Shown here: positions 16,044 through 23,691 of the stretch, one piece after another
Layout: each line of letters opens with the position of its first letter
Position numbering within the stretch: the stretch's first letter is position 1
DNA from: Bacteroides sp. CAG:443
Lineage (GTDB): Bacteria > Bacteroidota > Bacteroidia > Bacteroidales > Bacteroidaceae
Length of the DNA stretch: 33,116 nt
Assembly (NCBI GenBank): GCA_000432735.1
Contig: FR887764.1
Coordinates: 1 to 33,116, forward strand
Direction: 5' to 3'
Notes under the pieces: generated by a model
Databases searched by the model: none
What the model saw: the letters and a program-made list of their open reading frames with translations, nothing else
What the model was told of the DNA's origin: nothing
Made by a program: the position numbers and the translations under genes

Positions 16044-16847
16044 TTATTTCACGATGGAAGTGAGCGGATGTCTGTTGCCTTTGATATCGGTAAGGAATGC
16101 CTTTGCCGAACCGAAGTTCAGATACATATCCAGTCGGACCGGTAAATGATTGCGGTCGTCGGTTACATAAAATGTAATCACCTCTTTTTCCTTGTTGTTT
16201 ACGTATTCCACGAGCGAGAAAACCAGACAACGGTATGTTACTCCTTGTTCGGAGGTAAAATTTTCCTTCCCTCTATAAATCAGTGTCTGCTTTTCGACGG
16301 CACGTCCTGTTGCCATAGAGAATAATATTTTTACTCCCGGCTTGTAGTCGGACGGGTCGTACGAACGGGCTTGCAGCAAGATACTCAGCATATCGTAGAC
16401 ACATACCGGCATTTCGTCGTGTCTTTTATCTGTCTTGCCATACAATGTACGTTGCTGATCGACGATACATTTCCCGTTTTTGTAACTGAAATGTACTTCA
16501 TCTACCGTATAGCGCTTACCTTCTTCAGCTCCCTTTCGGAAATATAACGGTTCCAGTTGCTGACTAGTAATACACGTCAGCGTGTCACGCATCTTGAAGA
16601 AGAAGTCTATCTTCTTGTTCGTGTACGATTGCAAATCTGTTCTCAGGCAAGGCTGGCCTTTATGAGTCGTTTCGTTGACTGTCATTTTAGCCCATCCGGC
16701 ATTGATCCAGATGAACTTCCAGTTAAATTTCAGTTCATAACTCAATGTTTCTCCCGGTTTAATTGCATCGTTTTCAGCTCCGCATTGTGCGTTGGCTGCC
16801 ATACCTCCCATCAGGAGGCACAGGCATAGAAATATTTTCTTTATCAT
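16044..16847 (-). CDS. DUF3108 exported protein
   Basis: The 267-residue product has a signal peptide (MIKKIFLCLCLLMGGMAANAQ). It matches the DUF3108 pattern: a lipocalin- or LolA-like beta-rich protein opening with GETLSYELKFNWKFIWINAG and carrying SYTNKKIDFFFKMRDTLT and a conserved YDMLSILLQARSYD helix. The biochemical role of the family is not established; envelope location is inferred from the signal. It is the third gene of an operon, and its ATG overlaps the stop of the Ig-like lipoprotein gene by 4 bp (ATGA), so translation is probably coupled. Confidence 0.85.
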   Translation of the reverse strand: MIKKIFLCLCLLMGGMAANAQCGAENDAIKPGETLSYELKFNWKFIWINAGWAKMTVNETTHKGQPCLRTDLQSYTNKKIDFFFKMRDTLTCITSQQLEPLYFRKGAEEGKRYTVDEVHFSYKNGKCIVDQQRTLYGKTDKRHDEMPVCVYDMLSILLQARSYDPSDYKPGVKILFSMATGRAVEKQTLIYRGKENFTSEQGVTYRCLVFSLVEYVNNKEKEVITFYVTDDRNHLPVRLDMYLNFGSAKAFLTDIKGNRHPLTSIVK

Positions 16848-18766
16848 GACCTTCCTAGATTTTTGGCTCGTTCTTTATTCCTATCTTTTATTTTCTTGGT
16901 TTCGTCGGGTTTTTGCTTCTTTATTTCGTCCAGCTTTTGCTTGTTGAGCGGGGTAGCATGTATGTCCCACGTTTCCTCAAATTCGAAGTTGGCTTTCATT
17001 TCCCAGACTTTCGGGAAGTAGAAGACCTCCTCTGCCTGACGTTTGTCTTCGTAAAGACCGGTATCCCATTTTCCGTTATTGTTATCATCGTTGATGAGGC
17101 GGATGTAATATTTCGTGCTGGGCTGCAAGAAATAGAAATCGCACGTCTTCTTTTCAGTAACGGGCTGTTGCCGTACTACCTCATCGCTGCTGTTCAGAAG
17201 CTGTACGATAGCATGAGGCCCTGCTCCTACAATATTCAGGTAAAGAGTACCGTAGTCTTCCAGTGTTTTTACCTTCAGGGTATTTTCTATCTTGTCGGAA
17301 GATAATCCATAGATTCCTTTAAAGCAAAGAGAATCGATGGTCATTTTATATTCCACGCCCGGTTGCCAGTTTGCCAGTATCTCATAGCGTCGGTGGGCAA
17401 CACTGTCTGCCTGGAAAATAAAAGGAATATCCTGCCATACAGAGTCTACCATTGTACTCATGTGGATGGCTGCGGTATCGATACTCTCCAATGGCTCCTC
17501 GAAGTTCAGTACGACGTTTTTGTTCAAGTCGAGTGAGGAAGGAGCATCCACATTCACCTTCAGGAACTGAGTCTCTACCGTTAGCGTATCTCCTTTTCGC
17601 TCCCGTTTTTTACGTTCCTTTTCTTTCTTCTTATCTTCATCGGCCTTCATTGCCAGACGTCTGGCTTTCGGAATCTTGTTGATCATACGCAACGTATCGG
17701 TTTTAGGAACCAATTGTCCCAATGTATCCGTTGCCAGATAATCCAGTTGCATGGTCAGCGTATCGCGTTCGCATAGAGTGGTATCCTTTATCCAGTATAG
17801 AATACTATCCTTGCGTGAGTTTGCTTCAACGATAAGTTCCTTTTCATCGAAGTCGAGTCCCTTCAACGTAGGCAGTGTATCTGCCTTGGCACTAAAATAA
17901 AGTGCAAACTGCGTTGTTTTAGGTCGTTCGCTCTTCATCAGATACTGGAGGCTGTTTTCTTCCTTGAAAGCCCGCAGGATGATGTTATCGGGCATGAACC
18001 TTGTGTAGTTGACTTGTTTGATGGTATCGATCTTCGTCGTATCGAGCTCGTTCCATACCGTATCCTGACGGACAGCTCCCTCCATGCTGGGCACGATCAG
18101 CGAATCCTGAAAGGCGATTGCTTCTGTTTTGGAGTCGAACAGGTAATTCTGGTTTCCGTCCATCAAAGCATAGATGCGATAACTGCCCGGAGCAATACCT
18201 CGGATCGTGAATTGCCCGCGGCTGTCTGTACGTGAAATACGGTCGAACGGCAGTTTGGTGAAAGCCGAATCGTTCAGGTTCTTGTGCAATCCAACTTGAA
18301 TTCCCTTGATCGGCTCCAGATTTTCCGCATTTAGAACGGTACCCGATACCTGCATCGTGTCAATGTTAGAACCGGTAGAAAAAGCGTATGCAAACTGTCC
18401 TAACGGATTTCCCTCGTTGTTGTCGACAATGGCATCACCAAAGTCGATGGTATACGTTGTATTTTCCTGTAGCGTATCGAAGAATTCCACTAGTACCCTT
18501 CTGCCACTGGTCTTTACCTCAGGACTCTCCTTTTGGGGAGGAGAAATAATCACCTTTTCGGAAGCATTTTCCAGCTTGATGAATTCATCGAACTCGATGG
18601 AGATTTTCTTGCGCGTATTGTTGGTCGCATTCGGTTCGGGAGTAGCACGTACGAACTTGGGCGGTTCCTCGTCGTAAGGTCCTCCGTCTGGTGATCCGGT
18701 ACTTGCACACGCGTAGAATCCGATGATTACCAATAATATGGCTATGTATTTAGGGATTGGCTTCAT
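16844..18766 (-). CDS. Lipoprotein with bacterial Ig-like and carboxypeptidase-regulatory-like domains
   Basis: The 640-residue product has a lipoprotein signal (IGFYAC, C20). Residues about 33-130 look like a SbsA-type bacterial Ig domain (PPKFVRATPEP, ISIEFDEFIKLEN, TTYTIDFGDAIVDNNEG). About 137-212 resembles a carboxypeptidase-regulatory domain (VSGTVLNAENLEPIKGIQVG, SRGQFTIRGIAPGSYRIYAL). A charged Lys/Arg/Glu linker near 375-395 separates it from a second Ig-like part, and the C-terminus is also very basic. No enzyme motif is seen. It is a surface or periplasmic structural lipoprotein by inference. Both ends overlap neighbours by 4 bp (ATGA), which ties it to the GH3-type enzyme upstream and the DUF3108 protein downstream. 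Confidence 0.8.
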   Translation of the reverse strand: MKPIPKYIAILLVIIGFYACASTGSPDGGPYDEEPPKFVRATPEPNATNNTRKKISIEFDEFIKLENASEKVIISPPQKESPEVKTSGRRVLVEFFDTLQENTTYTIDFGDAIVDNNEGNPLGQFAYAFSTGSNIDTMQVSGTVLNAENLEPIKGIQVGLHKNLNDSAFTKLPFDRISRTDSRGQFTIRGIAPGSYRIYALMDGNQNYLFDSKTEAIAFQDSLIVPSMEGAVRQDTVWNELDTTKIDTIKQVNYTRFMPDNIILRAFKEENSLQYLMKSERPKTTQFALYFSAKADTLPTLKGLDFDEKELIVEANSRKDSILYWIKDTTLCERDTLTMQLDYLATDTLGQLVPKTDTLRMINKIPKARRLAMKADEDKKKEKERKKRERKGDTLTVETQFLKVNVDAPSSLDLNKNVVLNFEEPLESIDTAAIHMSTMVDSVWQDIPFIFQADSVAHRRYEILANWQPGVEYKMTIDSLCFKGIYGLSSDKIENTLKVKTLEDYGTLYLNIVGAGPHAIVQLLNSSDEVVRQQPVTEKKTCDFYFLQPSTKYYIRLINDDNNNGKWDTGLYEDKRQAEEVFYFPKVWEMKANFEFEETWDIHATPLNKQKLDEIKKQKPDETKKIKDRNKERAKNLGRS

Positions 18767-20268
18767 ATGTTTAATTTTAGCATTTCTTCTATATAGTCAC
18801 GATTGTTGCTCAGGCGTGGAACTTTATGCTGTCCTCCCAGTTTCCCCTTTTGTTTCAGCCAGTCGTGGAACAAGTTAGGGCGTGCAACGATAATTTCCAG
18901 TTCCTGTAATGTGATATCCTTATGTCGTTTGGCCTCGTAGTCGGAATTGATTTCCTGCAATGCTTTGTCGAGGGTATGTCGGAACTTTTCCAGTGAATCG
19001 GGCATGACACTGAATTCTATCAGCCACTGATGGCGGCATTTGGCGTTGGCATCCATGAATACAGGTGCTGCAGAATACTCCAGTACCTGAGCTCCCGTTT
19101 CGGCACAAGCACGTGCCAGTCCCTTTTCGGCGTTATCCACCATCAGTTCTTCACCGAACGCATTGATGAAGTGTTTGGTTCGTCCGGTTATGATAAACTT
19201 ATACGGGTCTTTTTGCGTAAACTTTACGGTATCACCGATGATGTATCTCCACAATCCGCAGGAAGTACTGATGACCATTGCATAGTTCTTGCCGATTTCA
19301 ACTCCAGACAAAGGAACGATGGCAGGAGCCGGATTGTCTATTTCTTCCAGCGGGATAAATTCGTAGAAGACATCGTAGTCTATCATCAGCAGCATGGCAG
19401 GATCATTCAGGTCACTTTGCAGGCCGAAGAAACCTTCACTGGCATTATATGTTTCCATATAGTGCATCTTGTCGCTTGTTATCAGTTGTTTATACTGCTC
19501 GCGGTAAGGAGTGAAACATACACCTCCGTGGAAGAATACTTCCAGATTAGGCCATACTTCATTCAGATGTTTGGCACCTGTTTTTTCCAATATACGTTTG
19601 ATGACGGCAAGCATCCACGATGGTACTCCCGAAAGGTTGGTTACGTTTTCGTGAATGGTCGTTTCGGCAATACGTTCTACCTTTTCCTCAAATTCGCTCA
19701 GCAAGGCAATTTCTTTGCTGGGGACACGGATAAAGTTCACCAGCGGATTGATATTTTGTATCAAAATAGCCGATAAGTCGCCTACCAGACTGTCTTTCAG
19801 GTTGTAGTTGGGGCTATGGCTTCCGCCCAGTATCAGCCCCTTACCCGAAAAGAAATTACTTTGAGGATTAGAACGGAGATAGAGAGCTACCGCATCGGTT
19901 CCGCCTTGATAATGAATATGATGCAATCCATCTTTGCTCACCGGGATGAATTTGCTTTTATCGTTGGTTGTTCCCGACGATTTAGCGTACCACACTACTT
20001 GTCCGGGCCATAAAATATTCTTTTCTCCGTGGCGCATACGGTCCACGTAACCTTTTATATCGTCGTATTGTTGGATAGGAACATGCTTGAAATCATCGTA
20101 TGTGCGTATATTGGCATAATTGTATTTTGCACCCCATTCCGTAGCAGCGGCGGTTTGTATAAGTTTCCGGAACACTTGTTCCTGGATAGCCTCTGCTTGT
20201 TTTGCATACAGGTCTATTTCTTTCTGGCGCGAAACAAACAGTTTCCCGATTAACTTTGTTGAAACCAT
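18763..20268 (-). CDS. GH3 (auxin-responsive-promoter-type) acyl-adenylating enzyme
   Basis: The 501-residue product belongs to the GH3 branch of the ANL adenylate-forming superfamily. This GH3 is the plant-auxin conjugase family, unrelated to glycoside hydrolase 3. The nucleotide motif is YAKSSGTTNDKSKFIPVS (S97-T101), followed by METYNASEGFFGLQ and LWRYIIGDTVKF, then the C-terminal lid (GRTKHFINAFGEELM). Plant members adenylate carboxylic acids and join them to amino acids; the substrate of bacterial members is not known. No signal peptide, so cytosolic. It is the first gene of the operon, 36 bases after a TAACTTTG box. Pairing with two envelope proteins suggests a role in modifying an exported or membrane-linked acid, but this is inference. 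Confidence 0.87.
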   Translation of the reverse strand: MVSTKLIGKLFVSRQKEIDLYAKQAEAIQEQVFRKLIQTAAATEWGAKYNYANIRTYDDFKHVPIQQYDDIKGYVDRMRHGEKNILWPGQVVWYAKSSGTTNDKSKFIPVSKDGLHHIHYQGGTDAVALYLRSNPQSNFFSGKGLILGGSHSPNYNLKDSLVGDLSAILIQNINPLVNFIRVPSKEIALLSEFEEKVERIAETTIHENVTNLSGVPSWMLAVIKRILEKTGAKHLNEVWPNLEVFFHGGVCFTPYREQYKQLITSDKMHYMETYNASEGFFGLQSDLNDPAMLLMIDYDVFYEFIPLEEIDNPAPAIVPLSGVEIGKNYAMVISTSCGLWRYIIGDTVKFTQKDPYKFIITGRTKHFINAFGEELMVDNAEKGLARACAETGAQVLEYSAAPVFMDANAKCRHQWLIEFSVMPDSLEKFRHTLDKALQEINSDYEAKRHKDITLQELEIIVARPNLFHDWLKQKGKLGGQHKVPRLSNNRDYIEEMLKLNI

Positions 20269-20303
20269 TTACTTTTTCCTTTTTCTTAATCTATTCTTAC
20301 ATG

Positions 20304-20311
20304 CAAAGTTA
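20304..20311 (-). promoter_or_regulatory. Bacteroides -7 box for the GH3-type operon
   Basis: The minus strand reads TAACTTTG, an exact TAnnTTTG match 36 bases before the ATG at 20268. The -33 element is not clear. Confidence 0.5.
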
Positions 20312-20409
20312 GGTGATTTCTTCTTCAATGAAAGATTTTTCCTTAGAGAAAGCACAAATCTACACTTTTTTCTTATAACTTTACCACAAGTAGTGAAAAT
20401 TTAAAGGTT

Positions 20410-21423
20410 ATGCGAATTGGAATCTTAACATCTGGAGGTGATTGCCCGGGTATAAACGCAACTATCAGAGGTGTTTGTAAAACGGCAATCAGTCATTATG
20501 GAATGGAAGTCTATGGAATACACAGTGGTTTTCGTGGGTTACTTGACGATGATGTCGTTCCATTGGATGAAAACTCTCTCACAGGTCTGTTGAGTATGGG
20601 AGGGACTATTTTGGGTACATCTCGTGAAAAGCCTTTTAAAAGCAGGCCGAATTCACCTGTATCCGAGGATAAGCCTGCCATGATGTTGAAAACTATTCGT
20701 GACCGTCGGCTGGATTGCGTGGTGTGTATAGGTGGAAACGGTACACAAAAAACGGCGGCAAAACTGGCGGCGACAGGAGTAAATGTGGTGACAGTTCCCA
20801 AAACCATCGATAACGACGTGTGGGGTACAGATATTTCTTTCGGTTTCGATTCTGCTGTAAGTATTGCTACTGATGCGATAGACCGTCTGCATTCTACGGC
20901 AAGTGCCCATCAGCGCGTAATGGTTATCGAGGTCATGGGACACAAAGCTGGTTGGATTGCATTGTATTCCGGCATGGCAGGTGGCGGCGATATTATTCTA
21001 TTGCCTGAAATACCTTTTGACATTCATCGTATTGGTGATGCAATTATCAATCGTCTGAAAAAAGGAAAACCTTATTCCATTGTGGTGGTAGCAGAAGGCA
21101 TACCTACCTTAGGAGGAAAGAAAGCTGCACAATATATTGCCGAGGAAATAGAATACGAAACTGGCTTTGAAACTCGTGAAACGGTATTGGGATATATTCA
21201 GCGAGGAGGGGCGCCGACTGCTTTCGACCGTAATCTGGCTACGCGTATGGGAGGTCACGCTACGGAATTGATAGCTAATGGACAGTTCGGACGTATGGTT
21301 TCCTTGCAAGGGTCGGAAATAACTTCTGTCCCTCTGTCGGAGGTCGCTGGTAAATTGAAATTAGTCACAGCTGATCATGATTTGGTTGTACAAGGACGTA
21401 GGATGGGAATCTGTTTTGGATGA
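20410..21423 (+). CDS. pfkA: 6-phosphofructokinase, ATP- or mixed-type
   Basis: The 337-residue enzyme phosphorylates fructose 6-phosphate in glycolysis. The N-terminal ILTSGGDCPGINA, the catalytic PKTIDNDVWGTD (K131, D134, D136) and the substrate motifs MGHKAGWIALYSG and LGYIQRGGAP are all present. Two positions that separate ATP from pyrophosphate enzymes are informative. The site equivalent to E. coli G104 is Gly111, as in ATP enzymes, while the site equivalent to 124 is Lys131, as in pyrophosphate and group III enzymes. The residue equivalent to E. coli D103 is Asn110 (GGNGTQ instead of GGDGS), which is unusual. Upstream, TAACTTTA (20376-20383) is a near match to the -7 consensus. The gene is monocistronic. 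Phosphoryl donor not settled by sequence. Confidence 0.93.
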   Translation: MRIGILTSGGDCPGINATIRGVCKTAISHYGMEVYGIHSGFRGLLDDDVVPLDENSLTGLLSMGGTILGTSREKPFKSRPNSPVSEDKPAMMLKTIRDRRLDCVVCIGGNGTQKTAAKLAATGVNVVTVPKTIDNDVWGTDISFGFDSAVSIATDAIDRLHSTASAHQRVMVIEVMGHKAGWIALYSGMAGGGDIILLPEIPFDIHRIGDAIINRLKKGKPYSIVVVAEGIPTLGGKKAAQYIAEEIEYETGFETRETVLGYIQRGGAPTAFDRNLATRMGGHATELIANGQFGRMVSLQGSEITSVPLSEVAGKLKLVTADHDLVVQGRRMGICFG

Positions 21424-21531
21424 ATTGTGTATTATTTCCCAGTGTTGTATAAAGGGCGTAAAAGCATCTTTGTGAGGGCTCTATAGAATTTGTTATAAAC
21501 TTGCACTGGAGGTCATGTTGTGATTTGCATG

Positions 21532-21539
21532 TATCTTTG
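21532..21539 (+). promoter_or_regulatory. Bacteroides -7 box before the membrane mini-ORF
   Basis: TATCTTTG matches TAnnTTTG exactly, 22 bases before the ATG of the 35-codon ORF at 21562. No TTTG stands at the ideal -33 spacing. The position implies that the mini-ORF is transcribed as the first cistron of the thioredoxin-like gene. Confidence 0.5.
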
Positions 21540-21561
21540 TACGGCTGAATGTGAATCAGTC

Positions 21562-21669
21562 ATGAAGAAAGCATTGGTTTGTGTAATTGTTTCCTTATTA
21601 TTGTTTTTTATTGGTGATAAGGTGTTTCAATCCCGCATCAATCGTAGTCTTATTATATTGATGGAATAA
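21562..21669 (+). CDS. 35-residue single-pass membrane mini-protein, coupled to the next gene
   Basis: An open frame of 35 codons reads MKKALVCVIVSLLLFFIGDK and then a polar, basic tail (VFQSRINRSLIILME). It has one strongly hydrophobic helix and a positive N-terminus, so it is either a small inner-membrane protein or a signal-like leader. Its TAA stop overlaps the ATG of the next gene (TAATG, 21667-21671), which suggests translational coupling. A -7 box lies just upstream. It could be a real small protein, a leader peptide, or the remains of a longer gene. No family is recognised. Confidence 0.55.
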   Translation: MKKALVCVIVSLLLFFIGDKVFQSRINRSLIILME

Positions 21670-22667
21670 TGAATAAAATCAAGAAAAACACTTATCCTTT
21701 TAAATGGAGTCAATTGAATTTGTTAGGAGGATGTATTCTTATCTTGTTGGGAAATTTTTCTTGTAGTTATAGGACTCAAGAAAAGGAGAAGAGCTTAGAG
21801 GATAGAAGGGTTATCCAACAACAAGTAGAGCCGCAAGTTCTTTTCCCTTATCCTGAAATTCCCGCTATGCTGATACGGCCGGATGAGCGTGAGACTTATC
21901 TGGTGGTGCATTATTGGGATAATTTTAATTTTGCAGATACACTATTGATAAATAACAAAAATGTGACAGAACAAGGTGTAGCTGATTATCTTGCTATACT
22001 TGGAAAGGGAACAGTAAAGGGAGAAGATTTGAAAGAAAGTTTGGAGAATTTCTGTAATAGATTGGAGCAACAAGCTCATGCGCGAAAAGTATTGTTACAG
22101 ATAATGGAAAATTATTTATATAATCCCAATTCTCCATTTTATAATGAGGAATTATATGCTTTGTTTCTGGAACGCATGATAAATAGTAAGTACGTCGATG
22201 CAGTAAGAAAGAGTTCTCTTCAGTTTCGTTTACAATTAATTAAGCGGAATACTCCAGGCCATAAGGCCACCGATTTTGTGTATTATCTTCCGGATGGTAG
22301 TAAGTGTACATTGTATCAAACAAAGATTAGGGGTAATCGTCTGCTATTGGTCTTTTATGACCCTGAATGTTCAAGTTGCCATGAAGTCATGCAGGAAATG
22401 GTACGTGATAATTTGTTGAAGCAAGCTGTTGAAACTGGGTATCTTACTGTCTTGGCGATATACACAGAAGGAAATCTGGAAGTGTGGAAACACACTCTTG
22501 ACAAACTGCCTGAAGAGTGGATTGTTGGTTGTGATCGTGAAGTAATTAAAGAACACACTTTATATGATTTGAAAGCTATGCCTTCGCTTTATTTACTTGA
22601 TGCAGACAAGATAGTTTTGTTGAAAGATGCCTCTTATAACAAAATATGTAGGGAGTTACAAGATTAG
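21669..22667 (+). CDS. Thioredoxin-like (TlpA/DUF5106-type) lipoprotein
   Basis: The 332-residue product has an N-terminal hydrophobic stretch ending GNFSC (C32), a probable lipoprotein signal. Residues about 60-190 are helical and resemble the DUF5106 region often found in front of thioredoxin folds in Bacteroides. Residues about 195-330 form the thioredoxin-like domain, with the redox motif CSSC (C234, C237) in LLLVFYDPECSSCHEV and the cis-Pro segment AMPSLYLLD. Such proteins act in thiol exchange in the periplasm; the partner is unknown. The start codon overlaps the stop of the 35-residue ORF. The gene ends 5 bases before a 32-bp perfect inverted repeat. Confidence 0.82.
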   Translation: MNKIKKNTYPFKWSQLNLLGGCILILLGNFSCSYRTQEKEKSLEDRRVIQQQVEPQVLFPYPEIPAMLIRPDERETYLVVHYWDNFNFADTLLINNKNVTEQGVADYLAILGKGTVKGEDLKESLENFCNRLEQQAHARKVLLQIMENYLYNPNSPFYNEELYALFLERMINSKYVDAVRKSSLQFRLQLIKRNTPGHKATDFVYYLPDGSKCTLYQTKIRGNRLLLVFYDPECSSCHEVMQEMVRDNLLKQAVETGYLTVLAIYTEGNLEVWKHTLDKLPEEWIVGCDREVIKEHTLYDLKAMPSLYLLDADKIVLLKDASYNKICRELQD

Positions 22668-22672
22668 GCTCA

Positions 22673-22743
22673 ACCCAGTAGAATAAAAACCAAAGTCGGA
22701 AGTATATAATGTACTTCCGACTTTGGTTTTTATTCTACTGGGT
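22673..22743. terminator. 32-bp perfect inverted repeat, bidirectional terminator overlapping the rnc stop
   Basis: Arms at 22673-22704 and 22712-22743 pair perfectly over 32 bp around a 7-nt loop (tataatg). The inner 16 bp (accaaagtcggaagta and its complement), flanked by an A tract and a T tract, form a standard bidirectional terminator core. The outer part lengthens the duplex well beyond what termination needs. The right arm contains the last two sense codons and the TAG stop of rnc. The left arm begins 6 bases after the stop of the thioredoxin-like gene. Confidence 0.92.
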
Positions 22744-23688
22744 ATTCCCCGGATGAAAAGCAGCTTCTTCAGCTTCTGCAATGATGCGTTCTGTATCTTC
22801 GAAATATTCTTCCGGCATTTCAGTTTTCCGGATGTTTACTTCTTCTGTCAGTACTACGCTTTCTTTCTGTGCGGTAGCTGTTACCTTTTCTTGTTCGCTT
22901 GCTTCCTGAACCTTTTCTCGTTCTGATTTTGCTGCGAAGATAGCATCGATAAATTGCGGATCATTCTTTATCTTGGCTAACGTTTCGTGTGCAGCTTCCT
23001 GTTGCGATTCTTTCTTGGAATATCCTTTTCCTATACCAGCTGCAATATTCTCTACTGTGACCTGTGTCTCGAAAATCGGATTTTGAGCCTCGTCGACCGA
23101 TTGTCCTGTCAGGTTAAATTCAATATTGAATTTGTTTTTCTGGCTCCATTCTATCAGTTTCGACTTGAAATTGACCTCCTTACGGGAAATCTTTTCCAGA
23201 TTCAGGTACTGGTTGATGATTCGTTCTTCCATGAATTTCTTGCAAGCGCGATATCCTCTATCCAGATATATAGCTCCGATAAGAGCTTCGAAGGCGTTTC
23301 CACACATGTAACTGTTGTGTGAAGACTGTTTAGTAGTATACTTTATCAGCTTATCCAGCCCTATCTGTACGGCTACGCGGTTCAAGGTTTCTCGTTGTAC
23401 GATCTTGGAACGCGTATTCGTCAGGAAACCTTCTCGTTTACCTTCGAATTTCTTGTATACGATATCGGCTACTACGGCATCCAGAATGGCATCGCCCAGA
23501 AACTCAAGTCGTTCGTTGTTCAGTAACCGTCCTTTTCCAGACTTTATGGACGATGATTTGTGTAACAAAGCTTGCTGGTAGATTTTGATATTCCTCGGAT
23601 AGAACCCGAGCATTTTGTAAAAACAAAGATAAGGCTCCTTATCCTTACGGAAAAGAAGTCTTATCTTATCTGTTATATTGCTAAACAC
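22735..23688 (-). CDS. rnc: Ribonuclease III with acidic C-terminal tail
   Basis: The 317-residue enzyme cleaves double-stranded RNA in rRNA maturation and mRNA control. The signature NNERLEFLGDAILD lies at 57-70, with metal ligands E59, E62 and D66. The second catalytic site reads NAFEALIGAIYLDRG (N131, E134). The essential Glu is kept, but the Asp usually three residues before it (D114 in E. coli) is Asn. A double-stranded-RNA-binding domain spans about 173-245 (FKSKLIEWSQ, KKESQQEAAHETLAKI). The last 70 residues are Glu-rich and have no counterpart in the 226-residue E. coli enzyme. The gene is third in acpP-fabF-rnc, 3 bases after the fabF stop. Its own 3' end lies in a perfect 32-bp hairpin, a likely substrate for the enzyme. 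Confidence 0.95.
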   Translation of the reverse strand: MFSNITDKIRLLFRKDKEPYLCFYKMLGFYPRNIKIYQQALLHKSSSIKSGKGRLLNNERLEFLGDAILDAVVADIVYKKFEGKREGFLTNTRSKIVQRETLNRVAVQIGLDKLIKYTTKQSSHNSYMCGNAFEALIGAIYLDRGYRACKKFMEERIINQYLNLEKISRKEVNFKSKLIEWSQKNKFNIEFNLTGQSVDEAQNPIFETQVTVENIAAGIGKGYSKKESQQEAAHETLAKIKNDPQFIDAIFAAKSEREKVQEASEQEKVTATAQKESVVLTEEVNIRKTEMPEEYFEDTERIIAEAEEAAFHPGNTQ

Positions 23689-23691
23689 AGT

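Noticed and set aside
19030..19776. Long plus-strand frame of 248 codons opposite the GH3-type gene
   Set aside because: The minus-strand frame encodes a full, motif-bearing enzyme; this frame has Cys/His/Phe-rich sequence typical of antisense shadows.
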